The notes beneath the pieces are model-generated. The model ran no database searches, was not told the origin of the DNA, and worked only from the letters and a program-made list of their open reading frames with translations. A program made the position numbers and the translations under genes. Shown here piece after piece: positions 1 through 7,610 of a DNA stretch of 50,446 nt (positions are counted from its first letter, which is position 1; each line of letters starts with the position of its first letter). This stretch comes from Bacteroidaceae bacterium (GTDB lineage Bacteria; Bacteroidota; Bacteroidia; Bacteroidales; Bacteroidaceae). Where the stretch lies: contig JAGCPD010000004.1 of NCBI GenBank assembly GCA_017645305.1, forward strand, positions 1-50,446. Direction: 5' to 3'.

Positions 1-39
1 GGCATATTTCAAACCTATAAATAAAGTTTAATTAAAATT

Positions 40-606
40 ATGGCAACAAAAATTAGATTGCAGCGTCACGGTCGTAAAGGCTATGCCTTCTACAGCATCG
101 TAATCGCTGATGTAAGAGCTCCACGCGATGGTAAGTTTACAGAGAAGATTGGTACTTACAATCCCAACACCAATCCTGCCACTGTAGATTTGAAATTCGA
201 CCGTGCCCTGTATTGGGTAGAGTGTGGTGCACAACCCACTGACACGGTTCGTAACATTCTATCTGGCGAGGGTGTTTATCTGATGAAGCACCTTCGCGGT
301 GGTGTAAAGAAGGGCGCTTTTGACGAAGCTACCTGTGAGGCAAAATTTGCAGCATGGAAGGCTGACAAGCAGAAGGGTCTGGACGCATTCGTGGCAAAGA
401 AGGCTGCTGAGAAGAAGGCTGCTGATGCAGCTCGCTTGGAGGTAGAAAAGAAGGCCAACGAAGAGATTGCAAAGAAAGTAGCTGACAAGAAGGCTGCTGA
501 GGCTGCTGCTAAGGCTGAAACTGAAGCTGCTGCCAACGCTGAGGCTGAGGCTGAGACTGCACAGGCTACTGAGGGTGAAACAACAGAAACTCCCGCAGAG
601 GCTTAA
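40..606 (+). CDS. rpsP: 30S ribosomal protein S16 with long C-terminal tail
   Basis: Small-subunit ribosomal protein S16, needed for assembly of the 5' domain of 16S rRNA. The first ~85 residues are a clear S16 domain (start [18 protein letters not shown], then a GTYNPNTNP segment). The protein is 188 aa against ~80-90 aa for the core family; residues ~105-188 are an Ala/Lys/Glu-rich, low-complexity and probably helical tail, and long S16 tails are usual in Bacteroidetes. The ATG at 40 follows an A/T-rich leader with no Shine-Dalgarno sequence, as usual in this phylum. The promoter lies outside the window. A strong terminator follows. Identity is certain; the role of the tail is unknown. Confidence 0.97.
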   Translation: MATKIRLQRHGRKGYAFYSIVIADVRAPRDGKFTEKIGTYNPNTNPATVDLKFDRALYWVECGAQPTDTVRNILSGEGVYLMKHLRGGVKKGAFDEATCEAKFAAWKADKQKGLDAFVAKKAAEKKAADAARLEVEKKANEEIAKKVADKKAAEAAAKAETEAAANAEAEAETAQATEGETTETPAEA

Positions 607-661
607 AAATCAATCACAAACCATTATTTCAATTAGACTTTTTCCAAACAAACAACAAACA

Positions 662-702
662 GAAGGGCGCTACCGTGAGGCAGTGCCCTTCATATTTTTT
701 TT
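662..702 (+). terminator. Intrinsic terminator of rpsP
   Basis: GAAGGGC at 662-668 pairs with GCCCTTC at 685-691, with a 16-nt loop that can extend the stem by a G-C pair, followed by a T-rich tract at 693-702. It lies between rpsP and the convergent GH97 gene. Confidence 0.85.
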
Positions 703-704
703 GA

Positions 705-2585
705 CTATTCAATGACCAAAAGGAATCCGCCTTGCGGGAGACAGGAGAATGAAAACTGTTCCGCAGCTCTTACCTTCCTACGGCTGATAGCAAACTTTGT
801 CTCATCAGCTCCATCGCCATATATCGTCATTTGGTGACTACCGTTTGAAAGGAAGTCGGGATGGAAGAGAAAGTCCTGTCTTTTATCCAGCCCATTAAGC
901 CCGGCCACATACCAGGTAGAACCACTTCGGCGAGCCACAACAAACGATTCTCCGGGATAGCCGCTCAGAAAACGTGTCTCGTCCCATACCACAGGTACCA
1001 TCTGCATGTGATGTTTAGCATCTTCCGGCAATTGAAGGAAGCCATCCAGACGGTCGGCCCAATGCTGAACACCCGACTCAAAGGCTACAGAGAGAGCCAG
1101 TTCATGGGCATAGGATGTTTTATGCGGATGCTGTGAATGGGTAAATGCTACAGGCGTATAATCCATTGGCCCTACCACATTGCGAGTATATGGCAACAGG
1201 CAGTTAATGCGCGCCCCGTTATCCGTCATATACGGTACATTGTTATATTGTTCCGCTCCATAGACTGCCTCCTGCGACATAAGATGAGGATAGGTGCGAC
1301 TCCAACCGCGTGGCAGCGTGCAGCCATGAAAATTAACCATCATCTGAAATTTTGCAGCATCTTCCAAAATATCAAGGTAGTAAGCTATCATCTGTTGCTT
1401 GTCGCTTTCAAAGAAATCCACCTTTACGCCCACCACACCCAGACTCTTGAGCCACGTGAACTCTTTTATCCTGTTTTCATGGGTCAGCATACGGTCAAGC
1501 GGTGTAGAACGAACACCGGTGTGAGTGCCGCCAGAATTGTACCACATCCAAGGTTTGATGCCCTTGGAGAGGGCGTAGGCCACAGCATCCTCCAACTTTC
1601 CGCCGTTGGTCATCTGATCCCACTCCCAGTCAAAGAGCACATATTCCCATCCCATTTCTGCAGCCAAATCGACATACTGACAGCAAACCTTATAATCCTT
1701 AGTACCATAATTATAAGCCCAGTACACCCAAGCAGCCCTGCCAGGTTTTATCCACGACAGATCTGTCATTGCTGTTGCATCAGATACGTTTTCTACCAGC
1801 GTTGACTGCACCACATCTTTCAGTTCTCCTACAATAACTACGCGCCAAGGCGATGCCCAAGTATCGTTCCAAATGGGATTAACTGTACCCTGACCATTTC
1901 CTTCGTAAGCAAAAGGGAAGGATACCTTATATTGGTTGGCATTTGCGGAATTATCCAGATGAGTGGCACAATACTGACGGGTAGCATTTGCCTCCGTCAA
2001 CAAGAAAAACGTTCCGTTATACTCAAACAAAGCAGGATAGTTCCAGGTTCCTGTGGCTTCTCCCCTTTCCTGATAAGGGAAGTCGCCCTCATAGCTGGTA
2101 ACAAACCTCTGAATCCAACGATGGTTCTCTACTGGCACAAAATAGGTGGTCTGTTCATCAGTAAACTCCAACATTTTTTTCGCTTCGTTAGGCAAGAGAT
2201 AACGAAAAGCAAGCCCGTCGTTAAACAAGCGTATCTCCACGTTCATCAATATGCCTTTTGCATTTGCAAAAGACAAAACCGACTGACGGTATTTTGCCTT
2301 TACCTTCCGCTGCTTGCCATGAATATTGGTGTATTGCTCACTCATGGATTGTAGTTTAGGCACAGAAACAAGTTTCAGTCCCTTGGAGAAATCATCCTCC
2401 TTGGTGTTAAAGCCCAATTGCACACGCATTAGTTCCTGTTCGCCCATATCACTTATGGCAAGAAACATTTTGTCGTCCTGCTGAAGCATATTCACACATA
2501 GCCTTCCGTCTGGACTCTTTATCGCTGCCAAAACACTGAAAGCAGAAAAAAACAGAAGAACTATCAACACAATATTTTTTTTCAT
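705..2585 (-). CDS. Secreted glycoside hydrolase family 97 (alpha-glucosidase/alpha-galactosidase type)
   Basis: GH97 enzymes remove alpha-linked glucose or galactose from oligosaccharides in the periplasm. A signal peptide occupies residues ~1-21 (MKKNIVLIVLLFFSAFSVLA). The N-terminal beta-sandwich covers ~22-270, then the TIM barrel carries GH97 blocks such as WVYWAYNYG (~286) and FDWEWDQ (~318). The segment GVKVDFF at ~386-392 places an Asp (~D390) where retaining GH97 members carry their nucleophile, while inverting SusB-type enzymes lack it, so I favour a retaining enzyme, possibly an alpha-galactosidase. At 626 aa it is shorter than SusB (~738 aa). It stands alone, with no SusC/D pair beside it. 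Its own promoter is at 2618-2648. Confidence 0.9.
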   Translation of the reverse strand: MKKNIVLIVLLFFSAFSVLAAIKSPDGRLCVNMLQQDDKMFLAISDMGEQELMRVQLGFNTKEDDFSKGLKLVSVPKLQSMSEQYTNIHGKQRKVKAKYRQSVLSFANAKGILMNVEIRLFNDGLAFRYLLPNEAKKMLEFTDEQTTYFVPVENHRWIQRFVTSYEGDFPYQERGEATGTWNYPALFEYNGTFFLLTEANATRQYCATHLDNSANANQYKVSFPFAYEGNGQGTVNPIWNDTWASPWRVVIVGELKDVVQSTLVENVSDATAMTDLSWIKPGRAAWVYWAYNYGTKDYKVCCQYVDLAAEMGWEYVLFDWEWDQMTNGGKLEDAVAYALSKGIKPWMWYNSGGTHTGVRSTPLDRMLTHENRIKEFTWLKSLGVVGVKVDFFESDKQQMIAYYLDILEDAAKFQMMVNFHGCTLPRGWSRTYPHLMSQEAVYGAEQYNNVPYMTDNGARINCLLPYTRNVVGPMDYTPVAFTHSQHPHKTSYAHELALSVAFESGVQHWADRLDGFLQLPEDAKHHMQMVPVVWDETRFLSGYPGESFVVARRSGSTWYVAGLNGLDKRQDFLFHPDFLSNGSHQMTIYGDGADETKFAISRRKVRAAEQFSFSCLPQGGFLLVIE

Positions 2586-2617
2586 CTTTCGTCACACATC
2601 CCTAATGAAATGTTTCA

Positions 2618-2648
2618 CAAAAATACAGAATAATCCAATTCGCACAAA
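2618..2648 (-). promoter_or_regulatory. Bacteroidetes-type promoter of the GH97 gene
   Basis: On the minus strand the -33 box TTTG (2648-2645) is followed after 19 bp by the -7 box TATTTTTG (2625-2618), matching the Bacteroidetes TTTG/TAnnTTTG consensus. The start codon is about 33 nt downstream. Confidence 0.75.
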
Positions 2649-2859
2649 GAAAACGGGAGGTTTTCTTGAGAAAACGATTTGACCACATATGGCAAAAGGC
2701 AGTCATCCCTAAGAGAAGAGGGTGACTGCATTGTGTATAAGACTGCCTATGATAACTTGGGTATTGAGACAATAACGTTTTCAAGCCGCTTGCAAAAAAA
2801 GGATGATACGGACAAAAACCACAGAAATATGGTTTATGCATTTTTTCTTCTCAAAAAGG

Positions 2860-2891
2860 ATTGCACATAAGAAAGAAATTACATACCTTTG
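2860..2891 (+). promoter_or_regulatory. Promoter of prs
   Basis: A -33 element ATTG (2860-2863), one base off TTTG, precedes after 20 bp a consensus -7 box TACCTTTG (2884-2891). The prs start lies about 35 nt further on. Confidence 0.75.
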
Positions 2892-2931
2892 CACAAAGGA
2901 AAAGAAACAACAAGGAAAATCCCCCCAAACA

Positions 2932-3870
2932 ATGGAAGAGAAGAAAAATTTCAAGGTATTCTCAGGCACCAAAAGCCGCTACCTGGCAGAAAAAATCTGC
3001 ACTCATTTAGGTTGTAAGTTAGGCAATCTGTCCATAACAAAATTTTCGGACGGTGAATTCGAGGTATGCTTTGAAGAAAGTATCCGTGGCGTAGATGTGT
3101 TCCTGGTACAGAGCACGTTCCCCAATGCCGACAATCTGATGGAACTTTTGCTGATGATTGATGCAGCCAAGCGCGCATCGGCACGAACCATTAACGCTGT
3201 TGTCCCCTACTTCGGTTGGGCAAGACAAGACCGCAAGAGCAAACCACGTGTAAGCATCGCTGCCAAGTTGGTTGCCGATATGCTGTCTGTGGCCGGTATT
3301 GCCAGACTGATTACAATGGACCTTCATGCCGACCAAGAACAAGGCTTCTTTAACGTTCCCGTGGATCACCTGTATGCCAGCAGCGTTCTGCTACCTTATA
3401 TACAGAGCCTGAAACTGGACAACATGGTAATTGCCACACCTGATGTAGGCGGTTCAAAGCGTGCCAGCACCTATAGCAAATACCTGAACTGCCCATTGGT
3501 GCTCTGTAACAAGACACGCAAGAAGGCTAATGAAGTAGCCAATATGGAGATTATCGGTGACGTGAAGGATGCCAATGTAATTCTGGTGGATGATATGGTG
3601 GATACGGCAGGAACTATAACAAAGGCTGCCGACCTGATGAAACAGAACGGTGCTAACAGCATACGGGCCATTGCCAGCCATTGTGTGATGAGCGGTCCTG
3701 CCAACGAGCGTATTCAGGCTTCCGCCATCGAAGAAATGGTATTTACCGATAGTATTCCATACACCGGCGGATGCAAGAAGGTAAAACAACTCTCTATTGC
3801 CGAACTTCTGGCTACTACCATCCGCTGCGTAGAGGATAACCAGAGTATCAGCAAGCAATACTTGATATAA
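2932..3870 (+). CDS. prs: Ribose-phosphate pyrophosphokinase (PRPP synthase)
   Basis: Transfers diphosphate from ATP to ribose-5-phosphate to make PRPP for purine, pyrimidine, histidine, tryptophan and NAD synthesis; cytosolic. Class I Prs features are visible: FSDGE near the N-terminus, the DLHADQEQGFF metal/substrate loop, and the PRPP-binding loop VILVDDMVDTAGTI followed by the C-terminal SHCVMSGPA region. I chose ATG 2932 (312 aa, the family length). An upstream in-frame ATG at 2803 would precede the promoter's -7 box and is therefore unlikely. The protein starts with MEEKKNFKVFSG. Confidence 0.97.
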   Translation: MEEKKNFKVFSGTKSRYLAEKICTHLGCKLGNLSITKFSDGEFEVCFEESIRGVDVFLVQSTFPNADNLMELLLMIDAAKRASARTINAVVPYFGWARQDRKSKPRVSIAAKLVADMLSVAGIARLITMDLHADQEQGFFNVPVDHLYASSVLLPYIQSLKLDNMVIATPDVGGSKRASTYSKYLNCPLVLCNKTRKKANEVANMEIIGDVKDANVILVDDMVDTAGTITKAADLMKQNGANSIRAIASHCVMSGPANERIQASAIEEMVFTDSIPYTGGCKKVKQLSIAELLATTIRCVEDNQSISKQYLI

Positions 3871-3899
3871 TAATCTGTTTGCAAAAGACTTCCCTACTA

Positions 3900-5447
3900 A
3901 TGAAAAAACACTATCATAAGGGATGGAGTATAGTATGCTTTTGTGCATTGTTACTGATGTTCTGCTCTCCTGCCATATACCGTATGGTGCTTTATGGTAC
4001 GGAAACTTACCTGAACCTGCTATGGGTGGTGCTTGCAAGCGTACCTCTGGCATTCTTTCTGACATCCATCCGCAAATGGTGGGTATTTCTGGTGCTTAGC
4101 ATTCCCATGATGTACTTCTCGGGCAACGAAACCTTTGTTGTGGTGGTTTACCGTCACTACATGAAGGCGATAAACGTGCTGTCGATGTTAATCACAAATA
4201 CCACAGAAAGTAGCAGTTTTATCTCAAACAACACGTTGGCAGTTTTATGCGACGTGCCTATAGTTGTCCTATGGATAATTGCAATATGGGCTAAAAGCAA
4301 AAGCAAGACAACAAGTTGGAAGCCTTTTGCCGTTTCTGCCGTCGTGCTGCTATTGTTCCTATTCCTTGCCAAAGACAGCAAGGTGATGAGGCTTCCTCCA
4401 TACAATCTCCCTGTTCAGTATTACAATGCCTATGCCATAAACAAGATAATTCAACAGGAAGCGTCTAAGCCCAAAGCTGTCATAGACTGTAAACAGACAA
4501 ATCCAAAAGAGCGCGAAGCATACGTCCTATTCATTGGCGAGAGTGTGGTTTACGACCATCTTTCACTTGCAGGATACAACCGCAAGACCACTCCCCTTTT
4601 GGATTCCAGAGACGACCTGACCCTATTTACTGACTACAAGACCAATGCTACCCTTACCATGCTTGCGGCACCCATGATGATGACAGATGCCACAGCAGAG
4701 GATTTTTTTAGGAGCTACTCTGGCGTTAACTGTCTGCAGGTCTTCAAGCAATGCGGATTTAAAACCTTTGTTCTTGTATGCATCAACCATCTTGATCAAG
4801 ATCAGCCTCTTACAGAAGCGGCGGACTCGGTATTCTGCGTAGAAAAAGATATTGATATTCCCGCTGTCGTGGATTCCCTGACTAACCTATATCCCAAGAC
4901 ATTCTTCGTGATACAAGGATTGGGTAACCATTGTTATTTCTATAACTTCGAGGAAGAGGACAACCAGTTCAGGCCGAACCCCTACTACGACCCTGATGTA
5001 CAATCCGATAGCCTTTATTATAATGCATATGACTGCACGGTCCGCTATACAGACCGCGTGGTTGATGGCGTAATAAAAGCCATCGACAAAGAAAACATGC
5101 ATTCGGTTATGCTCTTTGCTTCTGACCACGGAGAAAACGTGAATCCAGGTGATGAACGGCGCTCCGTATCCATGAATCCACAGGAGAGCGAGTATCACGT
5201 TCCTCTCATCATCTGGAGAAGCCAGACATGGATAGTAGATAACTTGGGAAAAGAGAATTGCATCCTTGCCAACAAGGATCAAAAAACAAATACCGACAAC
5301 ATTTTCTATACCCTTTGCGACGTAGCTTCCATCCAACTTCCAGATTCTCTGAGCAAGCCAGAATGGACCATTACCTCACCAGCCTTCGCACCACACCCCA
5401 GGACACTTTTGACTCCTGACGGAAAAACAATTCTCGAGTTGGAATAA
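3900..5447 (+). CDS. Phosphoethanolamine transferase-like membrane sulfatase-fold protein
   Basis: Likely an inner-membrane enzyme of the EptA/CptA type that moves phosphoethanolamine (or a similar headgroup) onto lipid A or another glycan. Residues ~1-165 carry about five hydrophobic segments; the rest is an alkaline-phosphatase/sulfatase-fold periplasmic domain. Visible motifs: FIGESVVYDHLSLAGYNRKTTP (first metal Glu and the family Asn-Gly-Tyr-like segment), a Thr-rich segment before APMMM where the nucleophilic Thr of the family lies, GNHCYF, ASDHGEN (metal Asp-His) and a HVPLIIW end. ATG 3900 is preferred over an upstream TTG. It follows prs by 29 nt with no clear promoter between them, so it may be cotranscribed. 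The exact acceptor is unknown. Confidence 0.82.
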   Translation: MKKHYHKGWSIVCFCALLLMFCSPAIYRMVLYGTETYLNLLWVVLASVPLAFFLTSIRKWWVFLVLSIPMMYFSGNETFVVVVYRHYMKAINVLSMLITNTTESSSFISNNTLAVLCDVPIVVLWIIAIWAKSKSKTTSWKPFAVSAVVLLLFLFLAKDSKVMRLPPYNLPVQYYNAYAINKIIQQEASKPKAVIDCKQTNPKEREAYVLFIGESVVYDHLSLAGYNRKTTPLLDSRDDLTLFTDYKTNATLTMLAAPMMMTDATAEDFFRSYSGVNCLQVFKQCGFKTFVLVCINHLDQDQPLTEAADSVFCVEKDIDIPAVVDSLTNLYPKTFFVIQGLGNHCYFYNFEEEDNQFRPNPYYDPDVQSDSLYYNAYDCTVRYTDRVVDGVIKAIDKENMHSVMLFASDHGENVNPGDERRSVSMNPQESEYHVPLIIWRSQTWIVDNLGKENCILANKDQKTNTDNIFYTLCDVASIQLPDSLSKPEWTITSPAFAPHPRTLLTPDGKTILELE

Positions 5448-5540
5448 AAATTGGAGACTCATCTCACGACGAATCTCCAATTATAGATATTAGCCTTTTA
5501 AGGTAAAAAGATTGTTTGTCAGAATAACTTTTTTTATTTG
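5443..5540 (-). ncRNA. Candidate small RNA, copy B (paralogue of the RNA at 38718-38800)
   Basis: On the minus strand a promoter (TTTG 5578-5575, 20-bp gap, TACATTTG 5554-5547) predicts a start near 5540. The transcript would carry GTTATTCTG at 5528-5520 and the core ACAATCTTTTTACCTTAAA (within 5517-5497), then CTAATA, then a hairpin (5482-5474 with 5457-5449, 9 bp) followed by TTTTTATT, an intrinsic terminator. Its T-tract overlaps the stop codon of the convergent gene ending at 5447. The 21-nt stretch 5517-5497 is identical to 38728-38748 on the plus strand. I find no ORF in it. Ends are inferred from boxes and hairpin only. Confidence 0.72.
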
Positions 5541-5546
5541 TTTTTG

Positions 5547-5601
5547 CAAATGTATAGCTTTATTATGGTATATGCAAATGTCAAACACATGTTAAATAAC
5601 A
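5547..5601 (-). promoter_or_regulatory. Promoter and upstream palindrome of small RNA copy B
   Basis: Minus-strand boxes TTTG (5578-5575) and TACATTTG (5554-5547), 20 bp apart. Eleven bp upstream of the -33 box lies the inverted repeat TGTTA-nn-TAACA (5590-5601), the same motif at the same distance as in copy A, so a shared transcription factor is plausible. Confidence 0.7.
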
Positions 5602-5720
5602 CATTCCTTAATATTATCCATTTTTTGGGGGGGCTATACTTTAATTATACAAACGGAAATTCATACCTTTGGCTTCACTGAAGATACTTTCGCTCGACAA
5701 TAAAAAAAAACCTATTTTTT

Positions 5721-5751
5721 TTTGTATTGTCCTCGCTTAATCGTACCTTTG
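5721..5751 (+). promoter_or_regulatory. Promoter of glnS
   Basis: TTTG (5721-5724), 19 bp, TACCTTTG (5744-5751): a textbook Bacteroidetes promoter about 42 nt before the start codon. The -33 box lies inside the right arm of an A/T inverted repeat (5696-5731). Confidence 0.82.
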
Positions 5752-5792
5752 CAAAACAAATTTAATGGATAACCATTGAAGTGAAACAGATT

Positions 5793-7601
5793 ATGGCAGA
5801 AATCAGCATAAAGGAACAAGAAGAGAAGAAAAGCCTGAACTTTATAGAGCAGAGAGTGAAAAACGACCTTGCCGAAGGTAAGAACGGCGGAAGATTGCAG
5901 ACGCGCTTCCCACCCGAACCCAACGGTTACCTGCACATAGGTCATGCCAAAGCCATCGCTATGGACTTCGGTGTTGCAGAAAAGTTCGGCGGCGTGTGCA
6001 ACCTGAGAATGGATGACACCAACCCGCAAAAAGAAGATACGGAATACGTAAAGGCCATAGAGCAGGACATCAAATGGCTGGGATTCCAGTGGGGAAAGGT
6101 CTGCTATGCCAGCGACTATTTTCAGAATTTATGGGACTTTGCCGAGTGGTGCATCCTGCAGGGACGCGCCTATGTTGACGAACAGACAAGCGAAGAGATT
6201 GCTGCCCAGAAAGGTACACCTACAGAACCTGGCACTAACTCGCCCTATCGCGATCGTCCGGCAAAGGAGAGTTTGAGGCTTTTCAGGGAAATGAACTCCG
6301 GCAATGTTGAACCCGGCAAGATGATTCTCCGTGCAAAAATAGACATGGCCAGTCCCAACATGCATTTCCGAGACCCCATCATGTACCGCGTGCTGAACAT
6401 GGAACACTGGCGAACCGGCAACAAATGGAACGCCTATCCCATGTATGACTTCACGCATGGTCAGAGCGACTATCTGGAGGGCGTAACACACAGCATCTGT
6501 ACCCTGGAGTTCGTGCCGCACCACGAGCTGTACGACCTGTTCGTAACCTGGATAAAGGAATGGAAAGGCGACATTGGTGACATCGAGGACAACCGCCCAC
6601 GCCAGTTTGAGTTCAACAAGCTGAACCTGAACTACACGCTGATGTCTAAACGCAACCTGCTTATCCTTACCAAAGAAGGTGTTGTGAACGGTTGGGACGA
6701 CCCTCGTATGCCTACTATCTGTGGTATCCGCAGGAGAGGCTACAGCCCCCAGGCCATCTTAAACTTCATAGACAAGATAGGCTACACAACCTTTGATGCA
6801 CTGAACGACATCAAGCTGATGGAGGCTGCTTGCCGCGAAGACCTAAACACACGTGCCATCCGAATAAGTGCTGTTGTTAACCCTGTAAAACTCATTATTG
6901 ACAACTATCCCGAGGGACAGGTGGAAGAAATGCAGGCTGTCAACAACCCAGAACTGCGCGATGCAGAGGGCAACACCATCATGGAGGGCAATACACACAC
7001 GATACACTTCTCGAAAGAACTTTACATAGAACGGGAAGACTTTATGGAAGATGGCGGCAAGAAGTTCCTTCGTCTTGGACCTGGAAAGGAGGTCCGTCTG
7101 AAGAACGGGTATATTATTGCCTGCAGCGACGAACAGGACGGAAACGGCAACTACAAGTGCATTGAGAAGGACTGTGAGGGAAACATTACTTGCATCCATG
7201 CCACATACGATGCAGAAAGCAAGAGCGGTATGCCTGGTGCCGAACGCAAGATAAAAGGCAAAACGCTGCATTGGGTAAGCTGCCAGCACTGCATACCCTG
7301 CGAGGTAAGGAACTATGAGTGCTTGTGGATTTGCGAAAACCCACGTGATGCCATCAAACAGTACGAGAAGGAGAACGGTGTGCGCGGCATAGATGCCATG
7401 CGCCCCTTCCTAAACCCGCAGTCGCTCACCATCAACAAGAACGCTTATATTGAGGAATATGCCAAAGAACTGCCGGCACTCTCATACCTTCAGTTCCAGC
7501 GCATTGGCTATTATAACGTTGACCCTGACACTACGCCCCAGCACTTGATTTTCAACAAAACAGTAGGTCTTAAGGATACCTGGCAAAAAGGTTGCAAATA
7601 A
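5793..7601 (+). CDS. glnS: Glutamine--tRNA ligase
   Basis: Class I aminoacyl-tRNA synthetase that charges tRNA-Gln with glutamine in the cytosol. The class I signature HIGH is at residues 48-51 (EPNGYLHIGHAK), and the second signature appears as MSKRNL at ~284. The C-terminal half holds the anticodon-binding beta-barrels and a cysteine-rich stretch (CQHCIPC). Start ATG 5793 (MAEISIKEQ, 602 aa) is preferred to an in-frame GTG four codons upstream. Presence of GlnRS implies direct glutaminylation. The TPR gene follows after 9 nt, probably in the same transcript. Confidence 0.97.
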   Translation: MAEISIKEQEEKKSLNFIEQRVKNDLAEGKNGGRLQTRFPPEPNGYLHIGHAKAIAMDFGVAEKFGGVCNLRMDDTNPQKEDTEYVKAIEQDIKWLGFQWGKVCYASDYFQNLWDFAEWCILQGRAYVDEQTSEEIAAQKGTPTEPGTNSPYRDRPAKESLRLFREMNSGNVEPGKMILRAKIDMASPNMHFRDPIMYRVLNMEHWRTGNKWNAYPMYDFTHGQSDYLEGVTHSICTLEFVPHHELYDLFVTWIKEWKGDIGDIEDNRPRQFEFNKLNLNYTLMSKRNLLILTKEGVVNGWDDPRMPTICGIRRRGYSPQAILNFIDKIGYTTFDALNDIKLMEAACREDLNTRAIRISAVVNPVKLIIDNYPEGQVEEMQAVNNPELRDAEGNTIMEGNTHTIHFSKELYIEREDFMEDGGKKFLRLGPGKEVRLKNGYIIACSDEQDGNGNYKCIEKDCEGNITCIHATYDAESKSGMPGAERKIKGKTLHWVSCQHCIPCEVRNYECLWICENPRDAIKQYEKENGVRGIDAMRPFLNPQSLTINKNAYIEEYAKELPALSYLQFQRIGYYNVDPDTTPQHLIFNKTVGLKDTWQKGCK

Positions 7602-7610
7602 ACATGCCCT

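Larger units (their letters stand above)
2586..2931. other. Divergent control region GH97/prs with a strong inverted repeat
   Basis: This 346-nt gap holds the GH97 promoter (2618-2648), the prs promoter (2860-2891) and, between them, an inverted repeat: GCAGTCA-T-CCCT at 2699-2710 can pair with AGGGTGACTGC at 2719-2729 (11 bp, one bulge). The left arm GGCAGTC (2698-2704) can alternatively pair with GACTGCC (2741-2747). I see no ORF and no box that would transcribe the repeat, so it could be a DNA-level operator or a remnant. Confidence 0.5.
5448..5792. other. Intergenic region between the transferase-like gene and glnS
   Basis: The 345-nt gap contains small RNA copy B with its promoter (minus strand, 5443-5601), an extra plus-strand TACCTTTG box at 5664-5671 lacking a good -33 element, an A/T-rich inverted repeat (GACAATA plus nine-A tract from 5696, mirrored by nine T and TATTGTC ending 5731), and the glnS promoter (5721-5751). 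A run of G at 5628-5633 has no assignable role. Confidence 0.6.

Noticed and set aside
1137..1805. 222-codon open frame on the plus strand opposite the GH97 gene
   Set aside because: Shadow of the GH97 coding frame; low-quality composition and no start signals.
2803..2931. In-frame N-terminal extension of prs
   Set aside because: The extension spans the promoter boxes at 2860-2891 and makes the protein longer than the family.
5449..5482. Hairpin first read as a simple terminator of the transferase-like gene
   Set aside because: On the plus strand it lacks a T-tract; on the minus strand it ends in TTTTTATT and follows a conserved core, so it fits the small RNA better.
5664..5671. TACCTTTG as a firm promoter
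   Set aside because: No TTTG-type -33 box lies at the proper distance, so it is only mentioned as a possible second start.
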